From assembly GCA_029233925.1 (NCBI GenBank), contig JARGOX010000034.1, positions 1-35,568 on the forward strand: a stretch of DNA of 35,568 nt, read 5' to 3'. This document shows positions 16,609 to 26,373 of the stretch, piece by piece; position 1 is the first letter of the stretch; each line of letters opens with the position of its first letter. A program made the position numbers and the translations under genes. The notes beneath the pieces are model-generated. The model made no database searches, had not been told where the DNA came from, and saw nothing but the letters and a program-made list of their open reading frames with translations. This DNA comes from Rhizobiaceae bacterium (GTDB lineage Bacteria; Pseudomonadota; Alphaproteobacteria; Rhizobiales; Rhizobiaceae).

Positions 16609-17328
16609 ATGTCAAATCACCTGCCAGAATCCGCCGATTTCGAACACATTACCGAATGGGTTTTTGATCTCGACAATACGCTCTATCCGCGCCACACGGA
16701 TCTGTTTTCACAGATCGACAAAAAAATGACCGCCTATGTGGCGGATCTTTTGAAGCTGCCGCACGATGAGGCGCGCACGATCCAGAAGAACTATTATCGC
16801 GACTATGGAACGACGATGAACGGGCTGATCAACCTGCACGGTATCGACCCCAATGAGTTCCTCGAAAAGGTCCATGATATCGATTATTCCTGGGTCAAGC
16901 CCAACCCGCAACTGGGCGCCGCCATACGCGCTTTGCCAGGGCGGAAATTCATTTTCACCAATGGTGACGTTGCCCACGCACAGCGCACTGCGACGGCCCT
17001 TGGCATTCTTGATCATTTTGACGATATTTTTGATATTCTGGCCGCTGATCTGCAGCCCAAACCGGCAAGCCAGACCTACGACCGGTTTCTGGCGCTTCAC
17101 AATATTCCCGGCGAAAAGGCCGTGATGTTTGAAGACCTGCCACGCAACCTGACCGTTCCCAAGACACTGGGCATGCGCACGGTGCTGATCGTCCCGCACA
17201 ATCTGGACATCGTCATTGAGGAAGTCTGGGAGAGCGACGGGCGCGACGGTGATCACATCGATTACATCACCGATGATCTCGCCGGTTTCCTTGAGCACTA
17301 TCTGACCGGCGGATCACCCGCGGCCTGA
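16609..17328 (+). CDS. HAD-family pyrimidine 5'-nucleotidase
   Basis: A 239-residue haloacid dehalogenase-superfamily phosphatase of the Sdt1/pyrimidine 5'-nucleotidase type. Motif I is FDLDNTLYP with nucleophile D20 and D22. Motif II is IFTNGD, motif III lies in the QPKPASQTY lysine region, and motif IV is MFEDLPRNL. All catalytic residues are present. The likely role is dephosphorylation of pyrimidine nucleotides or similar metabolites; the precise substrate is not certain. The helical cap lies between motifs I and II. It is divergent from the transporter and converges with the copper chaperone gene. Confidence 0.9.
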   Translation: MSNHLPESADFEHITEWVFDLDNTLYPRHTDLFSQIDKKMTAYVADLLKLPHDEARTIQKNYYRDYGTTMNGLINLHGIDPNEFLEKVHDIDYSWVKPNPQLGAAIRALPGRKFIFTNGDVAHAQRTATALGILDHFDDIFDILAADLQPKPASQTYDRFLALHNIPGEKAVMFEDLPRNLTVPKTLGMRTVLIVPHNLDIVIEEVWESDGRDGDHIDYITDDLAGFLEHYLTGGSPAA

Positions 17329-17383
17329 CCAGCCTGAATTCCGGCGCCGAACCCGGCACCGGTTTGTTCAGGTCGAATGGCCG

Positions 17384-17968
17384 TCAGTCCGACATTGAAT
17401 CGTGTTTCTTCTTGCCGTGTTTCTTCTTGCCGTGTTCCATCTTGCCGCCATGCTCCATCTTTTCATGGTCCATCGCCTTGGTGCCTGCCGGCATGATGGG
17501 CAGCATCAATTCGACCTCGCCTGCCTTTTCGAATGTCAGGACAACGGGCACCATGCTGCCGGCAACAAAGGGCTCGGCAACGGCCATGAACATGATGTGA
17601 TAACCACCCGGCTTCAGTTCGACGGTCTGGCCAGCGGGAACAGGCAGGCCATCAGGCAGTGCACGCATTTTCATGACATCATCGATGATCGACATCTCAT
17701 GGATTTCCGTGCGTTGGGTCAATGGTGTTTTCACGGAGATCAGTCGGTCGTCATCGCTGCCCTTGTTGGAAATGGTCACGAAGCCGCCGCCAACCTTCTG
17801 GCCAGGTAACATTGCACGGGTCCAGTAGCCGGAAAGTTCCAGGTCACCAAGAACCACCGCTTCGGCCTGATGGGCCTGTTTTTCATGGCTTTGTGCCATG
17901 GCAGGGGTAAGAATAACGGCGGCGTGGCTCAGTACAACAGCCGCAAGAATTGTGTTTAACATACGCAT
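17384..17968 (-). CDS. Periplasmic copper chaperone, PCu(A)C family, with His-rich tail
   Basis: A 194-residue exported protein. A signal peptide (about 1-25, cleavage near AMA-QS) precedes a PCu(A)C domain. The copper ligands are visible as H90-E-M92, a MKM segment near 99-101 and H124-I-M126 in GGYHIMFM. Family members deliver Cu(I) to cytochrome oxidase or copper enzymes. The C-terminal ~25 residues are an extra Met/His/Lys-rich tail with repeated MEHG and KKKHG units, which may bind more metal. The DNA of this tail shows short imperfect tandem repeats. The upstream DUF2946-like gene is on the same strand 60 bases away, so they are probably an operon. Confidence 0.92.
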   Translation of the reverse strand: MRMLNTILAAVVLSHAAVILTPAMAQSHEKQAHQAEAVVLGDLELSGYWTRAMLPGQKVGGGFVTISNKGSDDDRLISVKTPLTQRTEIHEMSIIDDVMKMRALPDGLPVPAGQTVELKPGGYHIMFMAVAEPFVAGSMVPVVLTFEKAGEVELMLPIMPAGTKAMDHEKMEHGGKMEHGKKKHGKKKHDSMSD

Positions 17969-18028
17969 TTTGATGTTCCATTTGTCAGATCAGATGAGCC
18001 GCTTGCACAGCAGCCAGGGCAATTTGGA

Positions 18029-18433
18029 TCAAATGGTCGTCGGTGGACCTCGTATGCCAATGCTGCCGCACAACAGGCCATCGCCGGTATGCGATACCCG
18101 TTCCGCCAGCTTCCAGTTGATGCGGCCGGGGACATCGGATTCCTTGACAATCGGCACCCAATGAAGCGGGAGAAAGACCTTTGACGCCGCCATGGCGTGG
18201 CAAAGAACGATACAAGGGCAGTCATCGGGCGCACCGACGGGGATGTCGTCACGGGCATCGGCAGTGACACCGAAACTGGTGCAGATGATGCTGCTGAACC
18301 CATTTTCAGCGGCATGGGCTTCGGCAAGCGGATGCAGCATCGGAATGGCAAGCACCATCACGCAAAGACAGGCAAATCGTGCCATCTCTGCGCGCAGTTC
18401 ACCCAGGAACGTGTTTTGCCGCCGCTTGTTCAT
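18029..18433 (-). CDS. DUF2946-like small exported protein
   Basis: A 134-residue protein with an N-terminal hydrophobic signal or anchor (about 17-38, CLCVMVLAIPMLHPLAEAHA). It has a SIICT segment and a cysteine-rich DDCPCIVLCH stretch followed by a proline-rich end. This matches my recollection of DUF2946-type proteins, which often lie next to copper-handling genes. The gene precedes the PCu(A)C chaperone on the same strand. I chose ATG 18433 over an in-frame TTG at 18469; neither has a strong ribosome site. The cysteines and histidine suggest a periplasmic metal-binding or redox role, but the function is unknown. Confidence 0.65.
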   Translation of the reverse strand: MNKRRQNTFLGELRAEMARFACLCVMVLAIPMLHPLAEAHAAENGFSSIICTSFGVTADARDDIPVGAPDDCPCIVLCHAMAASKVFLPLHWVPIVKESDVPGRINWKLAERVSHTGDGLLCGSIGIRGPPTTI

Positions 18434-18495
18434 GGGCGTTGTATAGCCCGGCCCGAAGCCAAGCGCCAAAGGACAAATTGCAGCAGCCGGAATAT

Positions 18496-19374
18496 TTAAC
18501 GCGTAGCGCCTTTAAGCGCATAATGATCGGCAATGATCTGCCATGCTTCGTCTGCGTTCTCGACAAAGCGGATCAGGCCCAGGTCCTCGGGTGAAATCGT
18601 GCCAAAAGCGGCCAATTCCTCAAAATTGATGATCTTGTGCCAGAATTCAGCGCCAAACAGAATCACTGGCACTGCCTCCATGCGGCCGGTTTGAATGAGC
18701 GTCAGCGTTTCAAAAAGCTCATCCATCGTGCCAAAGCCGCCGGGGAAAACCGTAATGGCTCTGGCGCGCATGAGGAAATGCATCTTGCGCACGGCGAAAT
18801 AATGAAAGTTGAAACAGAGTTCCGGCGTAACGAATTCATTCGGTGCCTGTTCATGCGGCAAAATGATATTCAAGCCAATGGATGGAGAGGCATCATCGGC
18901 CGCACCGCGATTGCCTGCTTCCATGACGCCGGGACCACCGCCAGTCACGACAACAAATTCCGTGTTGTTCGTGCCGCTCGAATGTTGCGAACATATTTGC
19001 GCGAATTTGCGTGCTTCCTCGTAATATTTTGAAGCCGCCGTCAGGTTCTTGCGCTGAGTGTCGTTCTTGGCGGCCCAGGCATCCTTGCCAGGCGCGGGAA
19101 TACGCGCACCGCCAAACATGACAACGGTTGATTTGATGCCGCGCTCTGCCAGCATGATTTCGGTTTTCAACAATTCGAGCTGAAGGCGGACCGGACGCAG
19201 TTCCTCACGGCACAGAAAATCTTCATCGGCAAAGGCAAGCCGGTAGGCCGGCGCTTCCGTCTGGGGGGTGGACAGGACTTCGGCTGCCCGCGCCCGGTCG
19301 GATTTGGAATCGGCCAGGGGATCCCAGACATCATTTCTTCGTTTGGAACTCATTTGATCACTTTCGCTGTTCAA
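18496..19374 (-). CDS. LOG-family protein (nucleotide 5'-monophosphate phosphoribohydrolase-like)
   Basis: A 292-residue Rossmann-fold protein of the LOG/TIGR00730 lysine-decarboxylase-like group. Key motifs are VVTGGGPGVMEAGNRGA and the signature FPGGFGTMDELFE. Members cleave the N-glycosidic bond of cytokinin or other nucleoside monophosphates; the lysine decarboxylase label used in old annotations is misleading. An N-terminal extension of about 75 residues is polar. It is divergent from dapD across 229 bases. Confidence 0.88.
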   Translation of the reverse strand: MNSESDQMSSKRRNDVWDPLADSKSDRARAAEVLSTPQTEAPAYRLAFADEDFLCREELRPVRLQLELLKTEIMLAERGIKSTVVMFGGARIPAPGKDAWAAKNDTQRKNLTAASKYYEEARKFAQICSQHSSGTNNTEFVVVTGGGPGVMEAGNRGAADDASPSIGLNIILPHEQAPNEFVTPELCFNFHYFAVRKMHFLMRARAITVFPGGFGTMDELFETLTLIQTGRMEAVPVILFGAEFWHKIINFEELAAFGTISPEDLGLIRFVENADEAWQIIADHYALKGATR

Positions 19375-19603
19375 TCATCCGGACGCCAGCCCCTCACAAG
19401 ATTGACGGCCCGCCGTTCCTCGCTTAGAGCATGTCGATACAAGCATCAATGACTGTACCGGACCTGCAAGACATAGCCTATAGATTGCAATACCGGCCCA
19501 GTCCCGCAAAATAACCATGCTGAAATTTCATGGGGCGGGGACAATCATGGCTCCCGCTCACAATAATGTGTGACCGTTACGGAATAACTCCAAGGAAAGA
19601 ATG

Positions 19604-20461
19604 ATGAGCAAACCCGACCTTGCCGCACTGGAATCAACAATCAACACGGCATTCGACAACCGCGACAGCATCAATACGAGCACGCGCGGTGAGATACGTG
19701 ACGCCGTGGAGGAGGCTCTGAACCTTCTGGATAACGGCAATGTCAGGGTCGCGCAAAAAGGCGAAGACGGCAACTGGCACGTCAATCAATGGCTGAAGAA
19801 GTCTGTGCTTTTGTCGTTCCGGCTGAATGCGATGGAAGTCATCAAGGGCGGGCCTGGCGATGCCCATTGGTGGGACAAGGTTCCGTCGAAATTCAACAAT
19901 TGGAGCACTCACGAATTCGAAAAAGCCGGCTTTCGCGCGGTGCCCGGATCTATCGTTCGCCGATCAGCCTATATCGCCCCGAATGTTGTTCTGATGCCCT
20001 CTTTCGTCAATCTGGGAGCCCATATCGGTGAAGGCACCATGGTCGACACATGGGCGACGGTTGGTTCCTGCGCACAGATCGGCCGCGACGTTCATCTTTC
20101 CGGCGGTGTCGGCATCGGCGGCGTGCTGGAACCCCTGCAGGCCGGCCCTGTCGTCATCGAAGACAATTGTTTCATCGGCGCACGTTCCGAAGTGGTTGAA
20201 GGCTGTATTGTCCGTGAAGGTTCAGTGCTCGGAATGGGCGTCTATATCGGCCAGTCCACACGAATCGTCGATCGCGAAACCGGCAGCGTGACCTATGGAG
20301 AAGTGCCACCCTACTCGGTCGTTGTGGCCGGCTCCATGCCTGGTAGCAAATCCATGGGCAACGGCGTTGAAACGCCACACCTCTATTGTGCTGTCATCGT
20401 CAAGCGGGTCGATGAAAAAACCCGCTCGAAAACCGGCATCAACGAATTGTTGCGCGATTGA
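19604..20461 (+). CDS. dapD: 2,3,4,5-tetrahydropyridine-2,6-dicarboxylate N-succinyltransferase
   Basis: A 285-residue trimeric acyltransferase of the succinylase route to diaminopimelate and lysine. An N-terminal helical domain (with [18 protein letters not shown]) precedes a left-handed beta-helix of hexapeptide repeats (about 100-230, for example [17 protein letters not shown]). A C-terminal segment follows. There are two successive ATGs; I chose the second because AAGGAA has better spacing to it and homologues start MSKPDL. DUF805 and dapE follow on the same strand. Confidence 0.96.
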   Translation: MSKPDLAALESTINTAFDNRDSINTSTRGEIRDAVEEALNLLDNGNVRVAQKGEDGNWHVNQWLKKSVLLSFRLNAMEVIKGGPGDAHWWDKVPSKFNNWSTHEFEKAGFRAVPGSIVRRSAYIAPNVVLMPSFVNLGAHIGEGTMVDTWATVGSCAQIGRDVHLSGGVGIGGVLEPLQAGPVVIEDNCFIGARSEVVEGCIVREGSVLGMGVYIGQSTRIVDRETGSVTYGEVPPYSVVVAGSMPGSKSMGNGVETPHLYCAVIVKRVDEKTRSKTGINELLRD

Positions 20462-20465
20462 CCCG

Positions 20466-20885
20466 ATGAGCCAGCGGCGGGCAAAACAAACGACCGGACC
20501 GGATATGCGCTGGTTTTTTACCAGTCTGTCCGGTCGTATCGGGCGTCAGCCCTTGATCCTCGGCTTGTTGTTTCTTGTTGCTCTTTGCGGCGTTATTGTT
20601 GGTCGGCTTTCCAACGTTTCCGAGGGTGGCGGCGAATTTCTGCTGTGGGGATTTGCCTTCCTTGCCTATTGCCTGTTCTTTATCTGGGCATGCATTGCCA
20701 TGGCGGTCAAACGGCTGCACGATCTGAACATATCGGGCGCCGTTGCCATCTGTCTGTTTATTCCCGCTGTCTCGATTGTGGCTGTCCTGGTGCTCTGCTT
20801 CTGGCCTGGTTATCAGGGACACAATGACTACGGAGCCCGTTCGAATGAACCAAAAACTGCTGGAACCAATCATGACGGTGACTGA
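20466..20885 (+). CDS. DUF805 membrane protein
   Basis: A 139-residue protein with a polar N terminus and the DUF805 start MRWFFTSLSGRIGRQP, followed by three or four membrane helices. The conserved VKRLHDLNISG loop and the end FWPGYQGHNDYG are typical of the family, whose function is unknown. It begins four bases after dapD; a later ATG at 20504 is possible. Its end overlaps the likely dapE start by 14 bases. It therefore sits inside the lysine operon and is probably coupled to dapE translation. Confidence 0.88.
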   Translation: MSQRRAKQTTGPDMRWFFTSLSGRIGRQPLILGLLFLVALCGVIVGRLSNVSEGGGEFLLWGFAFLAYCLFFIWACIAMAVKRLHDLNISGAVAICLFIPAVSIVAVLVLCFWPGYQGHNDYGARSNEPKTAGTNHDGD

Positions 20886-22056
20886 CCCCATTGCCAATTT
20901 GACAGGCTTGATCCGGTGTCCTTCCGTCACGCCCGATGATGCCGGCGCTTTGGCAGCGCTGGAGGCCATGCTGGTACCGCTGGGTTTTACTGTCGAGCAC
21001 GTCACATTCGAGGAGGACGGCACGCCTTCGATTGAAAACCTCTATGCGCGAATCGGTGATTCGGGCCCGCACCTGATGTTCGCCGGCCACACCGATGTGG
21101 TGCCGACCGGCAATGACGACAGTTGGACACATCCGCCTTTTGAAGCCGCCATTGACGATGGAAAACTCTACGGGCGCGGCGCCGTTGACATGAAAGGCGG
21201 CATCGCCTGTTTTGTCGCAGCCGTGGCCCGTCATATCGCGGCCCATGGTGCACCGGTGGGTTCCATCTCGCTGCTGATTACCGGTGATGAGGAAGGCCCC
21301 TCCATCAACGGGTCCGTCAAGCTGCTGGAATGGGCAGCAGCAAAGGGCGAAATATGGGACGGATGCATTGTCGGGGAGCCGACAAATCCGGAACAGCTCG
21401 GGGACATGATCAAGATCGGCCGACGGGGCTCGCTCAGTGGCTCCATCACCGTTCATGGGGTACAAGGTCATGTTGCCTATCCGCACCGCGCTGACAATCC
21501 TGTACGCGCCTTGCTGCCGATGCTCGAGAGCCTTATGACCCCGCCCTTTGATAGGGGAACTGAAAATTTTCCGCCGACCAATCTGGAAATCACCACGATC
21601 GATATTGGCAATCCGGCCACCAATGTCATTCCCGGCAAGGCAACGGCCGCATTCAACGTGCGTTTCTGCGATCTGTGGTCTGCCGAAAGCCTGAAGGCTG
21701 AAATATCCTTGCGCCTTGCCACGGCAGCAAAAGACGAAACGTTCCGGCCGGGGTGCGGAGCAGCGACCTATGATCTGCAATGGCCCCATCGGCCCAGCCC
21801 GGTCTTCCTGACCAGCAATGATTTGCTGATTGGCAAATTGTCTGCAGCCATTGAGGCGCGAACCGGTCGCAAACCGGTCCTGTCGACAACCGGCGGCACC
21901 TCCGATGCACGCTTCATCAAGGATTATTGCCCGGTGGTCGAATTCGGCCTGGTCGGGCAGACGATGCATATGGTCGATGAGTGTGTGGCCCTGTCCGATC
22001 TTGAAGGACTGACGGGCATTTATGAAACCTTTCTGCAGCAATGGTTTGACGCATGA
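20872..22056 (+). CDS. dapE: Succinyl-diaminopimelate desuccinylase
   Basis: A 394-residue M20-family dinuclear zinc hydrolase that removes succinate from N-succinyl-LL-diaminopimelate. Zinc and catalytic motifs are FAGHTDVVPTGN, GRGAVDMKGG and TGDEEG. The lid domain contains GVQGHVAYPHRADNP, and a C-terminal TGGTSDARF segment is present. In-frame ATGs at 20824 and 20845 each have a usable ribosome site. I chose 20872 because MTVTDPIANLTGLIRCPS fits the family N terminus and length. The start lies within the end of the DUF805 gene, and the stop overlaps the next gene by four bases. Confidence 0.95.
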   Translation: MTVTDPIANLTGLIRCPSVTPDDAGALAALEAMLVPLGFTVEHVTFEEDGTPSIENLYARIGDSGPHLMFAGHTDVVPTGNDDSWTHPPFEAAIDDGKLYGRGAVDMKGGIACFVAAVARHIAAHGAPVGSISLLITGDEEGPSINGSVKLLEWAAAKGEIWDGCIVGEPTNPEQLGDMIKIGRRGSLSGSITVHGVQGHVAYPHRADNPVRALLPMLESLMTPPFDRGTENFPPTNLEITTIDIGNPATNVIPGKATAAFNVRFCDLWSAESLKAEISLRLATAAKDETFRPGCGAATYDLQWPHRPSPVFLTSNDLLIGKLSAAIEARTGRKPVLSTTGGTSDARFIKDYCPVVEFGLVGQTMHMVDECVALSDLEGLTGIYETFLQQWFDA

Positions 22057-22628
22057 GGCCGCCCTCATCCGGCGAGGTCGGCAATTACCTCACAGGCATT
22101 ACCAGGATGGCATTCGGCGACGCTGAAGGCCTGAAATTTCTCGATCTGACAACCCGTGGTTTCTGGCGCTCATTCTGGGCCTTTGCCTATTCGCTGCCAG
22201 CCTATTGCGTCGTGTGGATTGCCGACAGGAACAGCCTTCTGACCGCACAGCCGGAAGCCCCGGCCGGGTTTGGATATTTGGTAAGATCCGCCGCCACCGA
22301 TGTGGCCGGGATTGCTCTGGCGTTGCTCGCCGTGGCGCTTTTGGCCCGCCCTCTGCGCATGTCGGACCGTTTTGCCCAATGGGTCATTGCCGGCAATTGG
22401 CTGTCGCTGCCGATCGCCTATGTGATGGCACCGATTAACTGGCTTGCCGTAGGCATACCGGGGGCTGAAGGCATTGCCGCAGCCTTGACCATTTTGGCCA
22501 TTGTCGGCGTTCTGGTCATTTCGGTCCGGGTCTATCGCGTCGCACTTGGCGGTGACGGCATGCTGGCTTTCGGCCTGCTTGTCATCAGCGAACTGATCTA
22601 CATCATGACAAAATTGTCGCTTGGATAG
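22053..22628 (+). CDS. Conserved integral membrane protein of unknown function
   Basis: A 191-residue protein with about five hydrophobic helices. A short N-terminal amphipathic part contains GLKFLDLTTRGFWRSFWAF. I do not recognise a named family. Its ATG overlaps the dapE stop (ATGA, 22053-22056), so it is coupled to dapE as the last gene of the dapD operon. In my recollection a protein of this kind lies between dapE and truA in several rhizobial genomes, but no function is established. It converges with truA 46 bases later, with no strong terminator. Confidence 0.8.
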   Translation: MRPPSSGEVGNYLTGITRMAFGDAEGLKFLDLTTRGFWRSFWAFAYSLPAYCVVWIADRNSLLTAQPEAPAGFGYLVRSAATDVAGIALALLAVALLARPLRMSDRFAQWVIAGNWLSLPIAYVMAPINWLAVGIPGAEGIAAALTILAIVGVLVISVRVYRVALGGDGMLAFGLLVISELIYIMTKLSLG

Positions 22629-22674
22629 ATAAGTTTTGCCTGAAGACAAGCTACTTTAGCGCCCTTCAGTGATG

Positions 22675-23433
22675 TCAGTCCTGGATTGTCGGATACTCGA
22701 TCTGCATGAAATACAGACCCTGAGGTCCAGCCACCGGTCCGCAGGCGGCGCGGTCTTTTGCAGCCAGGGCTTCGACCACCCGATCAGCTTTCCACCGGCC
22801 CTCACCGACCAGAATCAACGTTCCGGCGAAGGAGCGTATCTGATTGTGCAGAAAGGATTTGGCTGCGGCGCGGATTTCCACCACATCACCGCTGCGGGAA
22901 ACATCCAGTTGGTCGAGTGTGCGCACCGGATTGTTGGCCTGGCAATGGGATGAGCGGAAGGTGGTGAAATCATGTCGCCCGACAAGATGCTGTGCCGCTG
23001 CGTGCATGATCGCTTCATCCAGCGGCCGTTTGACCCAGACGGCCCGGTCTCTTTCAATCGCCAGCGGTGTCCGCCGGTTGATGATACGAAAAAGATAGTG
23101 TCGCTTCAGCGCCGAGAACCGGGCATCAAACGTGTCATCCACCGCCTCGGCCTTGATGATGACAACGCGTTCGTCGGCGCGTCCCAAATAGGCATTGATG
23201 GCATCGCACACCGTTTGCGCCGGCCATTGCTTCTCAAAGTCGACATGCGCGACCTGACCACGGGCATGGACACCGGCATCCGTACGCCCGGCGCCACGCA
23301 CGGTGATTTCATGGCCACAGAACTTCAGGCCGGCTTTTTCGATTGCGCTTTGCACGGCGTGCCCATTGTTCTGGCGTTGCCAGCCGACATAGGGCGTGCC
23401 GTCATATTCTATGGTCAGCTTGTAACGGGCCAT
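22675..23433 (-). CDS. truA: tRNA pseudouridine(38-40) synthase
   Basis: A 252-residue pseudouridine synthase modifying positions 38-40 of the tRNA anticodon stem. The catalytic Asp52 is in [15 protein letters not shown], and the RNA-binding LIFR-like region is [10 protein letters not shown]. Length is normal. The start overlaps the fmt stop by one base (TGATG), so truA is the last gene of the def-fmt-truA run. Confidence 0.96.
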   Translation of the reverse strand: MARYKLTIEYDGTPYVGWQRQNNGHAVQSAIEKAGLKFCGHEITVRGAGRTDAGVHARGQVAHVDFEKQWPAQTVCDAINAYLGRADERVVIIKAEAVDDTFDARFSALKRHYLFRIINRRTPLAIERDRAVWVKRPLDEAIMHAAAQHLVGRHDFTTFRSSHCQANNPVRTLDQLDVSRSGDVVEIRAAAKSFLHNQIRSFAGTLILVGEGRWKADRVVEALAAKDRAACGPVAGPQGLYFMQIEYPTIQD

Positions 23434-24362
23434 CAGCCGATTACCATGCCCGTTGCGATCCGGTTGCCGCGCAGAAACGCCTGTGCATCCAGCACTTTGC
23501 CACCGGCCTTTTGAAGACGCTGAAGGCGAATGGCGCCGCGGCCACAGGCGATCGTCAATTGGTCATCAAGGACAGTGCCGGCCGGCCCCTCCTGGGCAAC
23601 AGGGCTGGAACTCAAAATCTTGACCCGCTCCCTACCACCACCCAACGGCATTTCACACCAGGCACCTGGAAAAGGTGAAAGGCCGCGAATGTGATTGTGC
23701 ACCTGATCTGCGGTTACGGAGAAATTGATACGGGTCTCTTTCTTGCTGATTTTCGCCGCATAGGTCATGCCTTGTGTCGGCTGCGGTGTCAGGGTCAGCG
23801 AATCACGCTCAAGCGCTGCTATGGCCCGCTGCATCAGGTCTCCGCCGATCAGCATCAGCTTGTCGTGCAGTTCACCAGCGGTCATGTCCGGACCGATGGC
23901 AATACGCTCTTCCATGGCAATCGGCCCCGTATCCAGTCCGGCGTCCATTTTCATGACCATCACCCCGGTCTCTGCGTCGCCCGCCATGATGGCACGCTGG
24001 ATTGGCGCTGCCCCACGCCATCGCGGCAAAAGAGAAGCATGACCATTGTAACATCCCAGTCGCGTCGCACTGAGGATCGCTTCGGGCAATATCTGGCCAT
24101 AGGCGACAACGACGGCAACATCGGCCTTCAACTCACGAAAACGGGCCTGCTCGGCTTCGTCTTTCAGACTGGCTGGCGTGAAGACTGGAAAACCAAGGAT
24201 CTCGGATTGTGTGTGAATGGGGGATTTGACCAGTTCCAGCCCGCGCCGACCGGCAGGGCGCGGCGGCTGTGTATAGACAGCAATGATATCGTGCCCGTAT
24301 CCCGCCAGCGCGGCGAGCGTCGGAACAGCGAAATCCGGTGTTCCCATGAAAATGATGCGCAA
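23433..24362 (-). CDS. fmt: Methionyl-tRNA formyltransferase
   Basis: A 309-residue enzyme that formylates initiator Met-tRNA using 10-formyltetrahydrofolate. The start is most likely TTG at 24362. It gives [10 protein letters not shown] directly after the initiator Met, as in the family, with GGGAG seven bases upstream; the longer frame beginning at 24428 would add 22 unrelated residues. The catalytic region [17 protein letters not shown] and the Asp of MDAGLDTGP are intact. The C-terminal domain contains PFPGAWC. It lies between def and truA, a common arrangement linking formylation and deformylation. Confidence 0.95.
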   Translation of the reverse strand: MRIIFMGTPDFAVPTLAALAGYGHDIIAVYTQPPRPAGRRGLELVKSPIHTQSEILGFPVFTPASLKDEAEQARFRELKADVAVVVAYGQILPEAILSATRLGCYNGHASLLPRWRGAAPIQRAIMAGDAETGVMVMKMDAGLDTGPIAMEERIAIGPDMTAGELHDKLMLIGGDLMQRAIAALERDSLTLTPQPTQGMTYAAKISKKETRINFSVTADQVHNHIRGLSPFPGAWCEMPLGGGRERVKILSSSPVAQEGPAGTVLDDQLTIACGRGAIRLQRLQKAGGKVLDAQAFLRGNRIATGMVIG

Positions 24363-24467
24363 GGCGTTTCTCCCGTTCGCACGTTCGGTGTTGGCGCTCG
24401 ACCCGCCCGGCTTGCGCCATGACGCCATCAGAAGGAGGCCGCTGCCTTCGCCGCAGCCAGTTCCGGG

Positions 24468-24992
24468 TCAAAGCGCTGCGGTCGAACGTCCCTTTGCCAG
24501 CTTGGTGAATTTCTTGACAACCATATCCCGTTTCAACTTGGAAATATGGTCGATGAACAATATGCCGTTCAGATGGTCTATTTCGTGCTGCAGGCAGGTC
24601 GCCAGCAAGCCATCGGCCTCGATCTGCTGCTGCTTTCCCAACCGGTCGACATAGTCCACGGTGACCTGCATGGGGCGCTCGACTTCGGCGTAATAATCGG
24701 GAATGGAAAGGCATCCCTCTTCATAGGTCGAACGTTCATCCGAACTGGCAACAACCTGCGGGTTGATAAAGACCATTGGCGCCTGATCTTCGTCTTCGCG
24801 CGAGCAGTCGACAACCAGCAAACGGCGCGGAATACCAACCTGGACTGCAGCCAGACCTATGCCGGGGGCATCATACATGGTTTCAAGCATATCGTCGGCC
24901 AGCGCCAGGACGGCGTCGTCGACGCGTTCGATGGGATCGGATTGCCTGCGCAGAACCGGATCGGGAAGGAGTATAAGTGGTTTTATAGACAT
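24468..24992 (-). CDS. def: Peptide deformylase
   Basis: A 174-residue metallohydrolase that removes the N-formyl group from new proteins. All three motifs are present: [18 protein letters not shown] and QHEIDHLNG, with Cys, two His and the catalytic Glu intact. I chose ATG 24992 (MSIKPLI, the family start); an ATG three codons upstream at 25001 is possible. Neither has a strong ribosome site. It is divergent from rmuC, about 100 bases away. Confidence 0.95.
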   Translation of the reverse strand: MSIKPLILLPDPVLRRQSDPIERVDDAVLALADDMLETMYDAPGIGLAAVQVGIPRRLLVVDCSREDEDQAPMVFINPQVVASSDERSTYEEGCLSIPDYYAEVERPMQVTVDYVDRLGKQQQIEADGLLATCLQHEIDHLNGILFIDHISKLKRDMVVKKFTKLAKGRSTAAL

Positions 24993-25093
24993 GGCATGCA
25001 TCTACTCATTCAAGGTCGGGAGGTCAATTCTGAACCTGACCCATGTTCATGTTTTGATCTGGAATAAATAGGAGAATCATATAAGCTTGCAAT

Positions 25094-26341
25094 ATGAATG
25101 CAGTCCAATTCTCTTTTGATCTGCCTGTGATGCAGGTCGGTCAGACCATCATCACGCTTGGCACTCTTTTGCTGTTGGCGGCCGGACTTTTGTGCCTGCT
25201 TGTCATATTCATGCATTTTTTGTCGCGCCGGGCGGTAAAAAAGCAGGCTGCGGAAAAACTGGAATCCGAAAGACTGGCCGACCAGCGGGCGCGGGACATG
25301 GAGGCAAAATTCTCCGAAATTCTGAGCACGCAGGCCCAGATGCAAGGCCGGATGGCGACCATTGCCGATGTCTTCGGTTCCCGGCAGAACGAGATCAACA
25401 AGACCATTGGCGAACGGCTTGACGGGATGAGCCAGCGGCTTGGCACAACGATCAGCGAACAAACCAAATCGACACATGAAAACCTTGCCCGTCTGCAGGA
25501 ACGGCTGGCCGTTATCGACGTTGCCCAAAACAACATTCAGGCGCTGGCCAAGGACGTTGTCGGCCTGCAGGCAATCCTGTCCAACAAACAGACCCGTGGC
25601 GCCTTTGGTCAGGCTCGCATGGAGGCGGTCATTGCCGACGGTCTGCCGACAAATGCCTACTCCTTTCAACCGACGCTTTCCAATGGCAACCGGCCCGATT
25701 GCCTTGTCTATATGCCCAATGATGCCCCCTCTCTGGTTGTGGATGCAAAATTTCCGCTGGAGGCATGGAACAACATACGTGCTGCCGAGGGAGCGGATGC
25801 GCAAAAGCTGGCGACCCAGCAGTTCAGGCGCGATATCGAAACCCATATCAGGGATATCTCCGACAAATATCTTCTGGAGGGCGAGACCCAGGATACGGCC
25901 TTCATGTTCGTTCCATCGGAATCCGTCTTTGCCGAGATACACGAGAATTTTGAAGGCCTTGTTCAAAAGGCTCACAAAGCCCGTGTCGTCATCGTTTCAC
26001 CATCCTTGCTGATGCTGTCCCTGCAGGTGGTCCAGACCATTCTCAAGGATGCACGCATGCGCGAACAGGCCCATCTGATTCAGGGCGAAGTGATACGGTT
26101 GATGGAAGATGTCGTGCGTCTGGATGACCGGGTTCGCAAGCTGCAGGTTCATTTCGGCCAGACGCAACGCGACATCGATCTGATTTTGACATCCACGGAC
26201 AAGGTCAGCAAACGCGGCGCGCGCATTGAAGCACTGGAAATCGTTGCCGACGATGAGGTGGAAACCAAGGACGAGCCCAAGACACATGTTGTTTCCGTGC
26301 CTGAACATACAGGCAGATTGAAACTCCATGCCAATGACTGA
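25094..26341 (+). CDS. rmuC: DNA recombination protein RmuC family
   Basis: A 415-residue protein with an N-terminal membrane helix (about 16-42). A long coiled coil (about 45-150) leads into the RmuC nuclease-like domain. There PSLVVDAKFPLEAW carries the D-x-K of a PD-(D/E)XK fold, followed by FMFVPSESVFAEI. RmuC limits inversions at short inverted repeats in E. coli; its biochemistry is not well defined. It converges with irr 32 bases downstream. Confidence 0.93.
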   Translation: MNAVQFSFDLPVMQVGQTIITLGTLLLLAAGLLCLLVIFMHFLSRRAVKKQAAEKLESERLADQRARDMEAKFSEILSTQAQMQGRMATIADVFGSRQNEINKTIGERLDGMSQRLGTTISEQTKSTHENLARLQERLAVIDVAQNNIQALAKDVVGLQAILSNKQTRGAFGQARMEAVIADGLPTNAYSFQPTLSNGNRPDCLVYMPNDAPSLVVDAKFPLEAWNNIRAAEGADAQKLATQQFRRDIETHIRDISDKYLLEGETQDTAFMFVPSESVFAEIHENFEGLVQKAHKARVVIVSPSLLMLSLQVVQTILKDARMREQAHLIQGEVIRLMEDVVRLDDRVRKLQVHFGQTQRDIDLILTSTDKVSKRGARIEALEIVADDEVETKDEPKTHVVSVPEHTGRLKLHAND

Positions 26342-26373
26342 TGTGCCTGTTCAATTGACGGGCATCGCAACGG

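Noticed and set aside
17333-17372. CCTGAA...TTCAGG inverted repeat between the HAD and copper chaperone genes as a terminator
   Set aside because: The stem is interrupted and no T-tract follows, so support is too weak.
20758-22068. 436-codon frame antisense to dapE
   Set aside because: dapE motifs are intact on the plus strand; this is a shadow.
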